From the NCBI GenBank assembly GCA_964615145.1, contig CAZTOP010000002.1:1-64000 (forward strand): a stretch of DNA of 64,000 nucleotides, read 5' to 3'. The notes below the pieces were generated by a model. That model was not told the origin of the DNA and searched no databases. It was given only the letters and a program-made list of their open reading frames with translations. Both the position numbers and the translations under genes were made by a program. Source of the stretch: CAIVPM01 sp964615145. GTDB taxonomy: Bacteria; Bacteroidota; Bacteroidia; Chitinophagales; Chitinophagaceae. This document shows positions 1-7,774 of this stretch, piece by piece (the first letter of the stretch is position 1; every line of letters begins with the position of its first letter).

Positions 1-481
1 GTTGATTTTTAAATGTTGAAATTAAGGGTTTTATGTTATTCAACTATTTTTTTGCGTTTTTTTTATTTTTTTATAATTCATACGTCTTCGTATTTATCCT
101 TAAGATAATGAACTGTTTACCTCGTAATTGGGCTTTATACCTATTGTGGTGGTTATTTACTAAATTAAACAGGTACTGACTTAACACTATTAACTTAAAC
201 GAAGAAGGAGTTAAACTTTGCTTTACAATTTCTTGTTGATAGCTGTGATAAAAAAAATGTATAGTTTTAAAAAAATTTATTAAAGTATAACTTACAATTT
301 TTTGAGCAACTAATAAAAAACAAAGCGACTGCCTTACAAGACAGCCGCTTTATTAATATTAACACCATACAAATTTGTAGTGCTGAATTTTATTGTTTTT
401 CATTAACAAATAGCACAGATATTTTTTGATTATTTGCTAATTAAAAAAATCTGATAGTTCAGTATGCTAAGGGCATTTCTC
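1..481. other. intergenic region without a recognisable gene
   Basis: I see no convincing gene. The longest open stretches are short, and the first 60 bases are a T-rich run. The only clear structure is the hairpin at 322-351, described separately. The region lies downstream of the minus-strand outer-membrane protein gene and may hold the flank of a gene beyond the left edge. Confidence 0.5.
322..351 (-). terminator. probable rho-independent terminator
   Basis: Inverted repeat with outer arms AAAGCG (322-327) and CGCTTT (346-351), extended inward by CTG/CAG with single mismatches. Read on the minus strand the hairpin is followed by a T-rich run (GTTTTTTATT). It lies about 130 bases downstream of the minus-strand gene ending at 482, so it could end that transcript. 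The loop is about eight bases. Confidence 0.55.
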
Positions 482-1252
482 TTAAAATCTAAACCCTAAG
501 TTTAAACCAAGTGCTCTCACTCCAGCCCAGGCTCCAGTAGTTGTAAAAGTGGCAGTTTTATAATCGCTGCTTACTTCGCCTTTAAATTTAAATGGTCCGT
601 AATCTTTATTGTTTACACTTTCTACCTGATCTTTAAAAGCTTGTTTTTGGTTGGCATTTGTAGGGTCGATTGGGGGATTAAAATCAGTTGCATTAATAGT
701 GCCATTACTTGTGCCATAATGCCCTCCAATAATCCAAACATCTAATACAATTTTTTTTGCAATTTGAAATTGTGAGCCTAACAATAACCCTCCTGAAATT
801 GCAGTAAAAGTACCATTGAAGAAAGCTGAGGCATTTACAGTATTTAACCCATTGGTATATGTATAGGCAACGGGTACCTGCAAATCAAAACTAGAGTAGC
901 GTACATAGGGGGCAATATAAAAGCCTTTCATTTTCCCGGCACTTAAATACAATCTAAATTCGGGGGTAATAGCAAAATTTCCCATTTGAAAATCTTTAAT
1001 CAATACATTTTTATCATCTACCAATTCTGAAACTTTATCTTGCAAAAACTGTGGCATTGTAGATTTTGGCATATACCTTACTCCTAAAGAAATTGAGAAT
1101 TTTTTTGCCAATGATCTTTCGTAGGTAATATTATAATTACCAATTGCATCGCCAGATAAGTTTGTTTTAATAATATTTTTTCCTCCAAAGATGGATACTT
1201 GTGCATTGGATAGTACTGGAATGAATACCAGCATTGTAATTAGTTTTTTCAT
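482..1252 (-). CDS. outer-membrane beta-barrel protein, DUF3575-like
   Basis: Secreted protein of 256 residues, probably an outer-membrane beta barrel. Residues 1-17 form a signal peptide ending in SNAQ. The mature part starts with an alternating pattern (IIKTNL, then GNYNITYERSL, then FSISLGVRYM) that resembles the DUF3575 family of Bacteroidota, in which a strand is followed by a conserved Glu and another strand. Further amphipathic strands follow, and the chain ends in FRF, a terminal aromatic typical of barrels. It stands alone on the minus strand, divergent from the methylase gene at 1335. The substrate or partner cannot be read from the sequence. DUF3575 is a family guess from pattern only; the envelope location is better supported. 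Confidence 0.7.
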   Translation of the reverse strand: MKKLITMLVFIPVLSNAQVSIFGGKNIIKTNLSGDAIGNYNITYERSLAKKFSISLGVRYMPKSTMPQFLQDKVSELVDDKNVLIKDFQMGNFAITPEFRLYLSAGKMKGFYIAPYVRYSSFDLQVPVAYTYTNGLNTVNASAFFNGTFTAISGGLLLGSQFQIAKKIVLDVWIIGGHYGTSNGTINATDFNPPIDPTNANQKQAFKDQVESVNNKDYGPFKFKGEVSSDYKTATFTTTGAWAGVRALGLNLGFRF

Positions 1253-1334
1253 TTTGCAATATTTTAGTTAATGGTTATGTAAATATAATTTCAATTTTCA
1301 GTAAAATCACATTTTAAATTAGTTTTTTTGCAAC

Positions 1335-1853
1335 ATGCGTAAATTATCGATGGAAGAATTGGACCGAAAGTCTGTAGAGGATTTTAAACAATCTGAAAAA
1401 AAGCAAGTAGTTGTAATACTCGACAATATCAGAAGCATGCACAATGTAGGTAGTGTTTTTAGAACAAGCGATGCTTTTTTAATTAAAGCTATTTGTTTGT
1501 GTGGATATACACCACAACCTCCACACCGTGATATCAATAAAACTGCTTTGGGTGCAACAGAAACAGTTGATTGGCTATACTTTGAAAACACCGTTGATGC
1601 AGTTATTTCTTTTAAAAAAAATGGCTACACTGTTTATGCTATTGAGCAAGTTGAAAATAGCATTAGTCTGCAAAACTTCCCTAATGACCACACTCCTATC
1701 GCTGTTGTGTTTGGCAATGAGGTAGAAGGCGTAAGTAACGAAGTTTTACAACTTGTAGATGGAAGCATAGAAATACCACAATTAGGAATGAAACATAGTT
1801 TAAATATTAGCGTAGCAGCTGGAATTGTTTTATGGAAATTAGTTTGGGGTTAA
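1335..1853 (+). CDS. SpoU/TrmH-family RNA 2'-O-methyltransferase
   Basis: A 172-residue SPOUT-class RNA ribose methyltransferase using S-adenosylmethionine. Motif 1 is NIRSMHNVGSVFRTSDAF (about 31-48), with the Asn and Arg typical of SpoU enzymes. Motif 2 is VVFGNEVEGV (about 124-133), and motif 3 is IPQLGMKHSLNISVAAGIVL (about 147-166), which together form the knotted SAM site. The length equals a bare catalytic domain without an RNA-binding extension, so it resembles the small TrmL- or LasT-like members, but the target RNA cannot be assigned. It is one of three SpoU enzymes in the window (also 13343 and 27355). The ATG at 1335 is the first in frame. The DUF2452 gene follows after 50 bases but has its own promoter box. 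Confidence 0.88.
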   Translation: MRKLSMEELDRKSVEDFKQSEKKQVVVILDNIRSMHNVGSVFRTSDAFLIKAICLCGYTPQPPHRDINKTALGATETVDWLYFENTVDAVISFKKNGYTVYAIEQVENSISLQNFPNDHTPIAVVFGNEVEGVSNEVLQLVDGSIEIPQLGMKHSLNISVAAGIVLWKLVWG

Positions 1854-1887
1854 GATAGATATTCCCAAAATACAAAATCATCCATCT

Positions 1888-1895
1888 TACTTTTG
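1888..1895 (+). promoter_or_regulatory. -7 promoter box TACTTTTG before the DUF2452 gene
   Basis: TACTTTTG matches the Bacteroidota -7 consensus TAnnTTTG exactly. No clear TTTG is found about 19 bases upstream. The box ends only eight bases before the ATG at 1904, so the transcript would be almost leaderless. Confidence 0.5.
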
Positions 1896-1903
1896 CACCA
1901 CAT

Positions 1904-2692
1904 ATGGTACAAGCTTATAACTTTCTGGCATCTTGGCAATTATTTCCCGAAAAATGTAATTATCAATTTGGTATTGCCCCCAAAAGCGGCAACTGCAAAA
2001 TTGAAAGTATTAAAAATGGTAAAGAGCTAAGTATTAGTATTAACTGGGTTAGTGTAGAAAACGAAGCTTTTTTCTCTCAGTATCAAGTAGTGCCTAGTGG
2101 AGAAAAATACCCTTTCGATAATCAAGAATTTGCCGATACAAGTATTTGTAACATTATTAATTCCTCACAAATTTCTATTCAATTTTTGAAGAATGAAACC
2201 TTGGTTGTGGAAGTTACTCACGAAATTTTATCAAACGGATTTTTAAAAGTTACTCAGTGTGGTTGCAATACTAACAATGAAAAGTATGTGAACACAGAAA
2301 TATATCATAAACAATTGAGTGTTTTACCTTATTCATCATCTGCTGCTGGAGTAGCTGTTCGTCCAACCAAAGAAGGTGTTATTAAACACAAAGCTTTGTC
2401 GGCTATGGAAGAACAAACGAATATGCAGCTGAACCAAATAAAAGAACAAATTGAATTACTTGCAAGACAGGCACAAGAAATTAGAAAGAGAAAGGAACTT
2501 AGCATGCTGATTTATGATGCCAAGCTAAACTTTAAACCACAAATAGGACAAACCTATCACTTATATGAGAAAAAAGATAATACTCATATATTATCGCTAG
2601 TAGCACCACAAGAATGGGGAGGAAACGGGCCTTTTAAACAATTTGTTTCAAGTGTGCAGCTTTTGGCAGATCATACCTGGAGAGAGGTATAG
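1904..2692 (+). CDS. DUF2452 domain-containing protein
   Basis: Uncharacterised cytoplasmic protein of 262 residues without a signal peptide or membrane segment. The C-terminal half, from about residue 145 (SAAGVAVRPTKEGVIKHKAL), carries a helical stretch rich in Gln and Glu (EEQTNMQLNQIKEQIELLARQAQEI) followed by IYDAKLNFKP, GQTYHLYEKKD and LSLVAPQEWG. This order fits DUF2452, a family known mainly from Bacteroidota and of unknown function. The first 130 residues look like a separate beta-rich domain (LASWQLFPEKCNYQFG), perhaps lipocalin-like, which is only an impression. The start at 1904 is the first ATG after the TACTTTTG promoter box. It is probably a single-gene transcript. Confidence 0.72.
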   Translation: MVQAYNFLASWQLFPEKCNYQFGIAPKSGNCKIESIKNGKELSISINWVSVENEAFFSQYQVVPSGEKYPFDNQEFADTSICNIINSSQISIQFLKNETLVVEVTHEILSNGFLKVTQCGCNTNNEKYVNTEIYHKQLSVLPYSSSAAGVAVRPTKEGVIKHKALSAMEEQTNMQLNQIKEQIELLARQAQEIRKRKELSMLIYDAKLNFKPQIGQTYHLYEKKDNTHILSLVAPQEWGGNGPFKQFVSSVQLLADHTWREV

Positions 2693-2867
2693 AAAGACAA
2701 TTCTATTAATTTGTTTTATTGGTTTGTAATTGTTGATTTTTTACTGGTGGGTAATCAAAAAAAAGAGGAATATTATTTTCCACGCAAAAAAAGCAACGAT
2801 TACAACAATCTCAACGCAGTTGTTTTACTGTTTAATTTTGCTTAGCTACTTAGCAATAATTATATAT

Positions 2868-4013
2868 TTAATAAGCTTTAAAAAGCCATTCATAAAATCG
2901 TGGCAACTCTAAATGCCAATATTTTTCGCTGTGCTGACCAATTTGTGTAACTGTTCTAAATATTCTCATATTAAGTTTATTGGCAAAAACATCAGCCATT
3001 TTGTTCATATCGTTCAGCATTTCCTCGCCTTCTTTTCCACCACAATAAAAATAAATATTTATGGGATTAGGATTTTTAAATATGGCTGCATCTACATATA
3101 AATTTTTAGCTGTCCAAAATGATGGAGAAAAAACACCTGCTGTTCCAAATACTTTTGGATATTGCATTACAGCATACAAACTAATTAATCCACCCATACT
3201 ACTACCTGCTATATAAGTATATTGATATGTTTTTTTTGTACGAAATTTCGAATCTATGTATGGTTTTAAAGTATTAGCTAAAAAATCGACATACTGCTTA
3301 CCCTCTGCCTTAATTTTTACTTTATTACTTTCAAAATCATAAGGTGCATATTCACTTAGTCTATTATTTCCACCATGATCAATACCTATCACTATACATT
3401 CTTTCCCTGTAAGTTGTTGCATACTATCCAGGCATTCATCCACGCCCCACTCACCAAAAGCAGCAGTTTGTTCATTAAACAAATTTTGCCCGTCTTGCAT
3501 GTACAAAACAGGATAAGATTTATTTGAACTTGCATATCCTTTTGGTAAATACACCCATATTCTTCTCTTCCTATTTAATTGAGGCATATTAAATGCAGTA
3601 TCTAATATTTTTACTTGTGGAGATGCTGTATATGGCTTGGGTTTATCGGGATAGTTGTCTTTCCAACCTTTAATACTACATTCTAAAACTACATCTGCTT
3701 CAACATTTATCATACGGTCATCAATATCACGCCCATCGCCAGTACATTCCACTTTATCAAAACTGCCTCGTGTAAATTTAAAAGCATAGTTACCTGCTGG
3801 AATATCTTTTATTACCACTCCTTTTCTACCAGCAGCAAATGGTTTTAACCTATAGTTTATATCTCTTGGATTCCAATTATTAAAATTTCCAGCTACATAA
3901 ATATCGTCGGTATTTTTTGTAGCAATATCGGTAACAACAAGTCTTATGTTGTATTGGGCATAGTTAATTGTAAAAAAAAAGACAACTGGTATAAAAGCTA
4001 TTACTTTTTTCAT
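2868..4013 (-). CDS. secreted esterase, alpha/beta hydrolase with N-terminal starch-binding-like domain
   Basis: Exported hydrolase of 381 residues. Residues 1-19 form a signal peptide ending in NYAQ. About 20-105 is an immunoglobulin-like domain with the FNNWNPRD pattern of CBM48/CBM20 glycogen-binding modules. The rest is an esterase-D-like alpha/beta hydrolase: the lid region starts with RRIWVYLPKGY, the oxyanion strand is PVLYMQDGQN, and the nucleophile elbow GSSMGG sits near residue 270. The catalytic His is probably in QHSEKYW near residue 362. The family includes enterochelin, feruloyl and acyl esterases; the substrate here is unknown, although the N-terminal module hints at carbohydrate esters. 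It follows a small membrane protein after six bases, so the two are co-transcribed. Confidence 0.82.
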   Translation of the reverse strand: MKKVIAFIPVVFFFTINYAQYNIRLVVTDIATKNTDDIYVAGNFNNWNPRDINYRLKPFAAGRKGVVIKDIPAGNYAFKFTRGSFDKVECTGDGRDIDDRMINVEADVVLECSIKGWKDNYPDKPKPYTASPQVKILDTAFNMPQLNRKRRIWVYLPKGYASSNKSYPVLYMQDGQNLFNEQTAAFGEWGVDECLDSMQQLTGKECIVIGIDHGGNNRLSEYAPYDFESNKVKIKAEGKQYVDFLANTLKPYIDSKFRTKKTYQYTYIAGSSMGGLISLYAVMQYPKVFGTAGVFSPSFWTAKNLYVDAAIFKNPNPINIYFYCGGKEGEEMLNDMNKMADVFANKLNMRIFRTVTQIGQHSEKYWHLELPRFYEWLFKAY

Positions 4014-4019
4014 ACTGAT

Positions 4020-4421
4020 TTATTTGGATGAAGATACTTTAATTTTTGGCAAAAGAGACATTATCATCAATACAACAGATGAAACAATTAACAAGTATAA
4101 ACCAAATCTAACTACAGGGCATTCACCACTTCTGCAAGAAACAAAAAGTACTATATTTTTGATAGCCCAAGATAGATTTGCAAAACAGAAGAATATGTTA
4201 AATAATTTAGCCCATACTTTATTAATTAGAAATAATGCCAATGATAAAGCACAAAAAAAGCCGTGACCTTTTAACTGTGTTCCAAAAGTAATATTACTGT
4301 TTACATATCCATTTAATCCATTAAGAATTTGGTGAGTACCTGGTACTTCAATCCAAGGCAAAAAACAAGAAAAGATAACTAGTAGAGCAGCAATAATGCC
4401 AATTTGTTGAGAATATTTCAT
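4020..4421 (-). CDS. small integral membrane protein of unknown function
   Basis: A 133-residue polytopic membrane protein that I do not recognise. Four hydrophobic segments are visible at about 8-25, 54-68, 72-92 and 102-124. The loop between the first two contains PWIEVPGTHQILNGLNGY, a pattern often seen after the first helix in small uncharacterised Bacteroidota membrane proteins. Two Cys residues (SCRSGECP) lie in a later loop. The C-terminus is short and basic. It is six bases upstream of the esterase gene, suggesting one transcript, and lies downstream of tRNA-Cys on the same strand. No function can be inferred. Confidence 0.65.
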   Translation of the reverse strand: MKYSQQIGIIAALLVIFSCFLPWIEVPGTHQILNGLNGYVNSNITFGTQLKGHGFFCALSLALFLINKVWAKLFNIFFCFANLSWAIKNIVLFVSCRSGECPVVRFGLYLLIVSSVVLMIMSLLPKIKVSSSK

Positions 4422-4445
4422 ATTGAAAAAGAGATTTAACTAAAA

Positions 4446-4471
4446 AACCTACAAGTATAGTCTTGTAGGTT
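4446..4471 (-). terminator. rho-independent terminator after tRNA-Cys
   Basis: Perfect 10-bp stem with arms AACCTACAAG (4446-4455) and CTTGTAGGTT (4462-4471) around a six-base loop. On the minus strand it is followed by a T run. It starts about nine bases after the tRNA 3' end. Confidence 0.85.
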
Positions 4472-4479
4472 TTATTTTG

Positions 4480-4550
4480 AGGTTCCGAGCGGATTCGAAC
4501 CGCTGTAGGAGCTTTTGCAGAGCTCAGCCTAGCCACTCGGCCACAGAACC
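4480..4550 (-). tRNA. tRNA-Cys (GCA)
   Basis: Read on the minus strand, the acceptor stem GGTTCTG pairs with CGGAACC (one G-T pair). The anticodon stem GAGCT/AGCTC encloses the loop CTGCAAA with anticodon GCA. The T arm contains GGTTCGAATCC. The discriminator base is T, as expected for cysteine tRNAs. The CCA end is not encoded. A matching promoter lies just upstream and a strong terminator just downstream, so the tRNA forms its own transcription unit. Confidence 0.95.
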
Positions 4551-4560
4551 AAACAGGCTG

Positions 4561-4593
4561 CAAACATAATGGAAAAGCATATTAAAAAACAAA
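4561..4593 (-). promoter_or_regulatory. tRNA-Cys promoter
   Basis: On the minus strand TATGTTTG (4561-4568) matches TAnnTTTG, and TTTG (4590-4593) lies 21 bases upstream of it, as in the Bacteroidota -33/-7 arrangement. The tRNA starts about ten bases downstream of the -7 box. Confidence 0.75.
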
Positions 4594-4598
4594 AAAAC

Positions 4599-5408
4599 TT
4601 ATTGTTTTATGATATTGCAATTTTTGATTTTATAAGATTCAATTTCTTTATCTCCATCCATAAAACCACTCATCATAAAAACAATTTTATTTGAGTAATA
4701 TTTATAAAAACTTTTAATGGGTTTAAGTCCTATTTGTGTTTTTTGAATACTGTTGATGGTTTCTAATGCAGCAAGTTTATAATTATTACATAAAATATAA
4801 TTGTACTGATATACCAGGGATTTGTTGTTAGTGGCAGTAAGTTCTATTTGAAAAACACCCTTGCTATGATTCAATTTTGTTTTGCAAAATAAATTAGACA
4901 CTACCGTATCCACCTTCATTGCTGCTGGCATATCTACAATATCTTCTACCCATTTATTATTAGCTCTCACTTTTATTTTACCTGTATAATGGTTGAGATA
5001 AACAGATTCATTTTGATTAATTAATGAATCGCTTTTTTGGTTAGATACTAATCCCCAAACAAATTCTGCATCTTTTGTGCTTGCTTTATCATTAATAGAA
5101 ACATCCATAGCCGAAATGAATGCAACTTTTGTATAGCCATTTTTTTTATAGGTAATTTTTAACCACGGCGATGCAATATTGTTCCTCTGTTCGCTAAAGG
5201 GTACTTGCATTAATACGCTAATATCATTTCCCAAAAACAAAGTATCGCTTGTGGCAGCGGTGGCACTTGGGGCAATACGCAATATACAGGTATCGGCAAA
5301 TATTTTTCTATCGCCAGTCATATTATAAAAAAAGGGAAAACTTTGCTGTTGAGCAGCAATACAACCAGTAATAAGCAATAATAAAAAAGTAATAATATTT
5401 TTTTGCAT
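4599..5408 (-). CDS. secreted protein of unknown function, possibly SH3-like
   Basis: An exported protein of 269 residues that I cannot assign to a named family. Residues 1-19 form a signal peptide (LLLLITGCIAAQQ); the Cys at 16 followed by IAAQ makes a lipobox possible but atypical. Residues 35-105 (ADTCILRIAPSATAATSDTLFLGNDISVL, then WLKITYKKNGYTKVAFIS) resemble a bacterial SH3-like repeat, where a short beta barrel follows the phrase about initial state and damage. The second half is beta-rich with no clear motif. It starts five bases after the tpiA stop on the same strand and is therefore probably co-transcribed with tpiA; no functional link is evident. Confidence 0.6.
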   Translation of the reverse strand: MQKNIITFLLLLITGCIAAQQQSFPFFYNMTGDRKIFADTCILRIAPSATAATSDTLFLGNDISVLMQVPFSEQRNNIASPWLKITYKKNGYTKVAFISAMDVSINDKASTKDAEFVWGLVSNQKSDSLINQNESVYLNHYTGKIKVRANNKWVEDIVDMPAAMKVDTVVSNLFCKTKLNHSKGVFQIELTATNNKSLVYQYNYILCNNYKLAALETINSIQKTQIGLKPIKSFYKYYSNKIVFMMSGFMDGDKEIESYKIKNCNIIKQ

Positions 5409-5413
5409 TAAGC

Positions 5414-6175
5414 CTACTTTAAACTATTGATGATGGTGTTAAATTCGGCTGCTATTAGTGATGCTCCTCCTACTAAACCACCATCAACATCGGGCTGAGA
5501 AAATATTTCTTTAGCATTAGAACCTTTAACGCTTCCACCGTACAAAATAGAAATATTATTGGCAACTTCTATAGAATAATGGGCTGCTATTTCGGCTCTA
5601 ATAAATGCTTGTATGTCTTGTGCTTGTTGGCTAGTGGCAGTTTTTCCTGTACCAATTGCCCAAATAGGTTCATAAGCAATAATTACTTTTTGAACATCGC
5701 TTTCAGACAAATGAAATAATGATTCTTTTAATTGTTTAGCCACAAAAATATTTTGTTCATTTGCTTCTCTGACACTTAAAGATTCGCCACAACAAAATAT
5801 GGGTGTTATTGAATTTTGCAAGCAGATATCTACTTTTTGTGCCAGTAATTCATTTGACTCATTGAAATAATCGCGTCTTTCGCTGTGTCCAATAACCACG
5901 TGTTGTATATTGATTGATGCTAACATTTCAACACTTGTTTCGCCAGTAAAAGCACCACTTTTTTTTGAATAACAGTTTTGTGCTGCAACAAATACATTTT
6001 TCTTTCCTTTAAGTTTGGCTGCAACCATTGTTAAATAAGGAAAAGGAACAGCAAAAATAGCTTGTTGGTGTTCTGCCAAAGTATGTGGCAAGGCTAATAT
6101 TTCATCTATCAAAGTTTCAGCTTGTTGATAGGTTAAATTCATTTTCCAATTGGCAGCTGCTATTTGTTTACGCAT
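5414..6175 (-). CDS. tpiA: triosephosphate isomerase
   Basis: Interconverts dihydroxyacetone phosphate and glyceraldehyde 3-phosphate in glycolysis and gluconeogenesis; cytoplasmic TIM-barrel dimer. The length of 253 residues is normal. The N-terminal NWKMN carries the substrate-binding Asn9 and Lys11, the electrophile His97 is in VVIGHSERR, and the catalytic base Glu169 is in AYEPIWAIGTGKTA, which also forms the mobile loop 6. The phosphate-binding GGS and GLVGGASL segments are near the C-terminus. All key residues are present. The start ATG at 6175 matches the family N-terminus. The upstream region contains the unusual 21-bp array, which lies where its promoter would be expected. A secreted protein gene follows after five bases. 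Confidence 0.97.
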   Translation of the reverse strand: MRKQIAAANWKMNLTYQQAETLIDEILALPHTLAEHQQAIFAVPFPYLTMVAAKLKGKKNVFVAAQNCYSKKSGAFTGETSVEMLASINIQHVVIGHSERRDYFNESNELLAQKVDICLQNSITPIFCCGESLSVREANEQNIFVAKQLKESLFHLSESDVQKVIIAYEPIWAIGTGKTATSQQAQDIQAFIRAEIAAHYSIEVANNISILYGGSVKGSNAKEIFSQPDVDGGLVGGASLIAAEFNTIINSLK

Positions 6176-6202
6176 AAGTATTTTTTTTAAAATTTAAACT
6201 AC

Positions 6203-6496
6203 TATTTTTTCAAAAATTTGTACTATTTATTTAAAGAATTGTGGTATTTATTCAAAGTATTGTGCTAAACATTTAATGTATTGTACAAAATATTTAAAGC
6301 ATTGCACTAAACATTTAAAGTATCGTACTAAACTTTTAAAGTATTGTACTAAACATACAGAGTATAGTGCTAAACATTTAAAGAATCGTACTAAACATTC
6401 AAAGTAAAATACTAACCATTTAAAGTAATGTGCTAAACTTTCAAAGTATTACAATAAATTTTAAATGTATTTTACCATTTATTTAAAAGAAACTAC
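6203..6496. repeat. degenerate tandem array, exact 21-bp period, about 14 units
   Basis: AT-rich tandem repeat with unit core TAAAC-ATTTAAAG-N5-TAC. Unit starts fall exactly every 21 bases at 6203, 6224, 6245, 6266, 6287, 6308, 6329, 6350, 6371, 6392, 6413, 6434, 6455 and 6476. The middle units (6266-6433) are the best conserved, and the edges decay. No insertion or deletion disturbs the phase although many point changes exist. It fills almost all of the space between tpiA (start 6175) and the nucleotidyltransferase gene (end 6544). Confidence 0.9.
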
Positions 6497-6543
6497 AATT
6501 ATTAACCCATTAAATGGTTAATTTATTCATTCAAATATTATTG

Positions 6544-7716
6544 TTACTTAAAAGTTTTTTCTAAATTATACAAATGTTTCAATACATCTATTTGAACATT
6601 AGACAAAGATTGATGTTTCATCTTTTTCCAATTATCAATGTCAATAATTGCTTTTTCTATATCATACTTATCCCCTATTCCCCAACTAAAATTTTTCATT
6701 TGTTTTGGCATGAATCCATTACCAAAAACATTACAACAAACACCATAAACCGAACCAGTGTTAATTGAGGTATTAATAGCAGTTTTAGTATAATCGCCAA
6801 TAATAACTCCACATTTTTGCCCTACTGCAATTTGAGCTTTTGATTCTTCATTCCAAATATGTACAGTTCCTGCTGTATTTTTTACATTGCTATTACTAGT
6901 TGCTGCACCCAAATTGCACCACGCTCCTATTACAGCATCTCCCAAATATCCATCGTGAGCTTTATTGCTATTGGCTTGCATTAATACATTTTTTATTTCA
7001 CCACCACCAACACAATTAGGACCTAAAGATGTAGCACCATAAATTTTGGTACCCATTTTAAGCAAACTATTTTCGCCCAAAGCAAAACTGCCACGTATTA
7101 AACAACCTTCCATAATGGTTGCATTTTTTCCAATATATATTGGTCCTGTTGTAGCATTTAAAATACTACAAGTAATGATAGCACCTTCCTCTACAAAAAT
7201 ATTTTCGGGCTGAATAACTGTATTCGATTGGTGAATAGGTTGCGATTTTCTTCCTTCAGTAATTAAGGCAAAATCGTTTTTTATAAATTCATCATTTTGC
7301 TGAAAAATTTGCCAGGGATAATCTAATCGAACAACTTCATCTTTCCAGTTTACTAACTTATCAAAAGATAAATTATTTAGTGCGTCGAAATCAAATTTTT
7401 CAGTGGTTGTAAATCTTCCTGCAATAAAACCTTTTGAGTAGGAAACATAATAACCAGTTGGAATTTGCAATATTTTTTTTGCTTGTTGCTCATTAAAAAT
7501 AACTGAAGCATCTATCAATAGTATATCACCCGAAACATAATCGTTATATAGCGGCTGCAAATAATCTTCGGTTAAAACAAAAACTTCTGTTCCAGAAATA
7601 TATTCCCATCTTTCTTTATTGGTGAGTATGCCTGTTCTAATATCTGCAACAGCCCTGGTTTCGGTTAAAGGATATAATTTTTTTCTGTGTTTATTATCAA
7701 ATAAAACTATTTGCAC
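6544..7716 (-). CDS. GlmU-like sugar nucleotidyltransferase / left-handed beta-helix protein
   Basis: A 390-residue protein of the putative sugar nucleotidyltransferase type common in Bacteroidota. The N-terminal half starts with IVLFDNKHRKKLYPLTETRAVADIRTGILTNKERW, related to nucleotidyltransferases but lacking the usual GxGTRLxP loop, so activity is uncertain. From about residue 180 to 330 it shows hexapeptide repeats (IFVEEGAIITCSILN, IGKNATIMEGCLIRG, IGAWCNLGAATSNSNVKN) that form a left-handed beta-helix, as in the acetyltransferase half of GlmU. This suggests a role in sugar-nucleotide or cell-wall precursor metabolism, but the exact reaction is not known. A promoter is visible 25 bases upstream. 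Confidence 0.8.
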   Translation of the reverse strand: MQIVLFDNKHRKKLYPLTETRAVADIRTGILTNKERWEYISGTEVFVLTEDYLQPLYNDYVSGDILLIDASVIFNEQQAKKILQIPTGYYVSYSKGFIAGRFTTTEKFDFDALNNLSFDKLVNWKDEVVRLDYPWQIFQQNDEFIKNDFALITEGRKSQPIHQSNTVIQPENIFVEEGAIITCSILNATTGPIYIGKNATIMEGCLIRGSFALGENSLLKMGTKIYGATSLGPNCVGGGEIKNVLMQANSNKAHDGYLGDAVIGAWCNLGAATSNSNVKNTAGTVHIWNEESKAQIAVGQKCGVIIGDYTKTAINTSINTGSVYGVCCNVFGNGFMPKQMKNFSWGIGDKYDIEKAIIDIDNWKKMKHQSLSNVQIDVLKHLYNLEKTFK

Positions 7717-7740
7717 AATGTATATTTTTTAGTGTGAACG

Positions 7741-7769
7741 CAAATGTAAACAAAGCTCATAGAAACAAA
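7741..7769 (-). promoter_or_regulatory. promoter of the GlmU-like gene
   Basis: On the minus strand TACATTTG (7741-7748) matches TAnnTTTG, with TTTG at 7766-7769 (spacing 17). Transcription would start near 7734, giving a leader of about 18 bases before the ATG at 7716. Confidence 0.6.
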
Positions 7770-7774
7770 AATGA

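Noticed and set aside
2730..2912. Plus-strand open frame of 60 codons after the DUF2452 gene
   Set aside because: It overlaps the 3' end of the esterase gene on the other strand, has no promoter or family likeness and consists largely of AT-rich hydrophobic codons.
6198..6404. Plus-strand frame through the 21-bp array encoding a seven-residue repeat (TKHLKYC)
   Set aside because: 21 is divisible by three, so the frame stays open by construction; it ends inside the array, the first ATG is within a repeat and no start signal is seen.
6203..6496. CRISPR array
   Set aside because: Units are contiguous 21-mers without constant repeat and variable spacer, and no cas gene is in the window.
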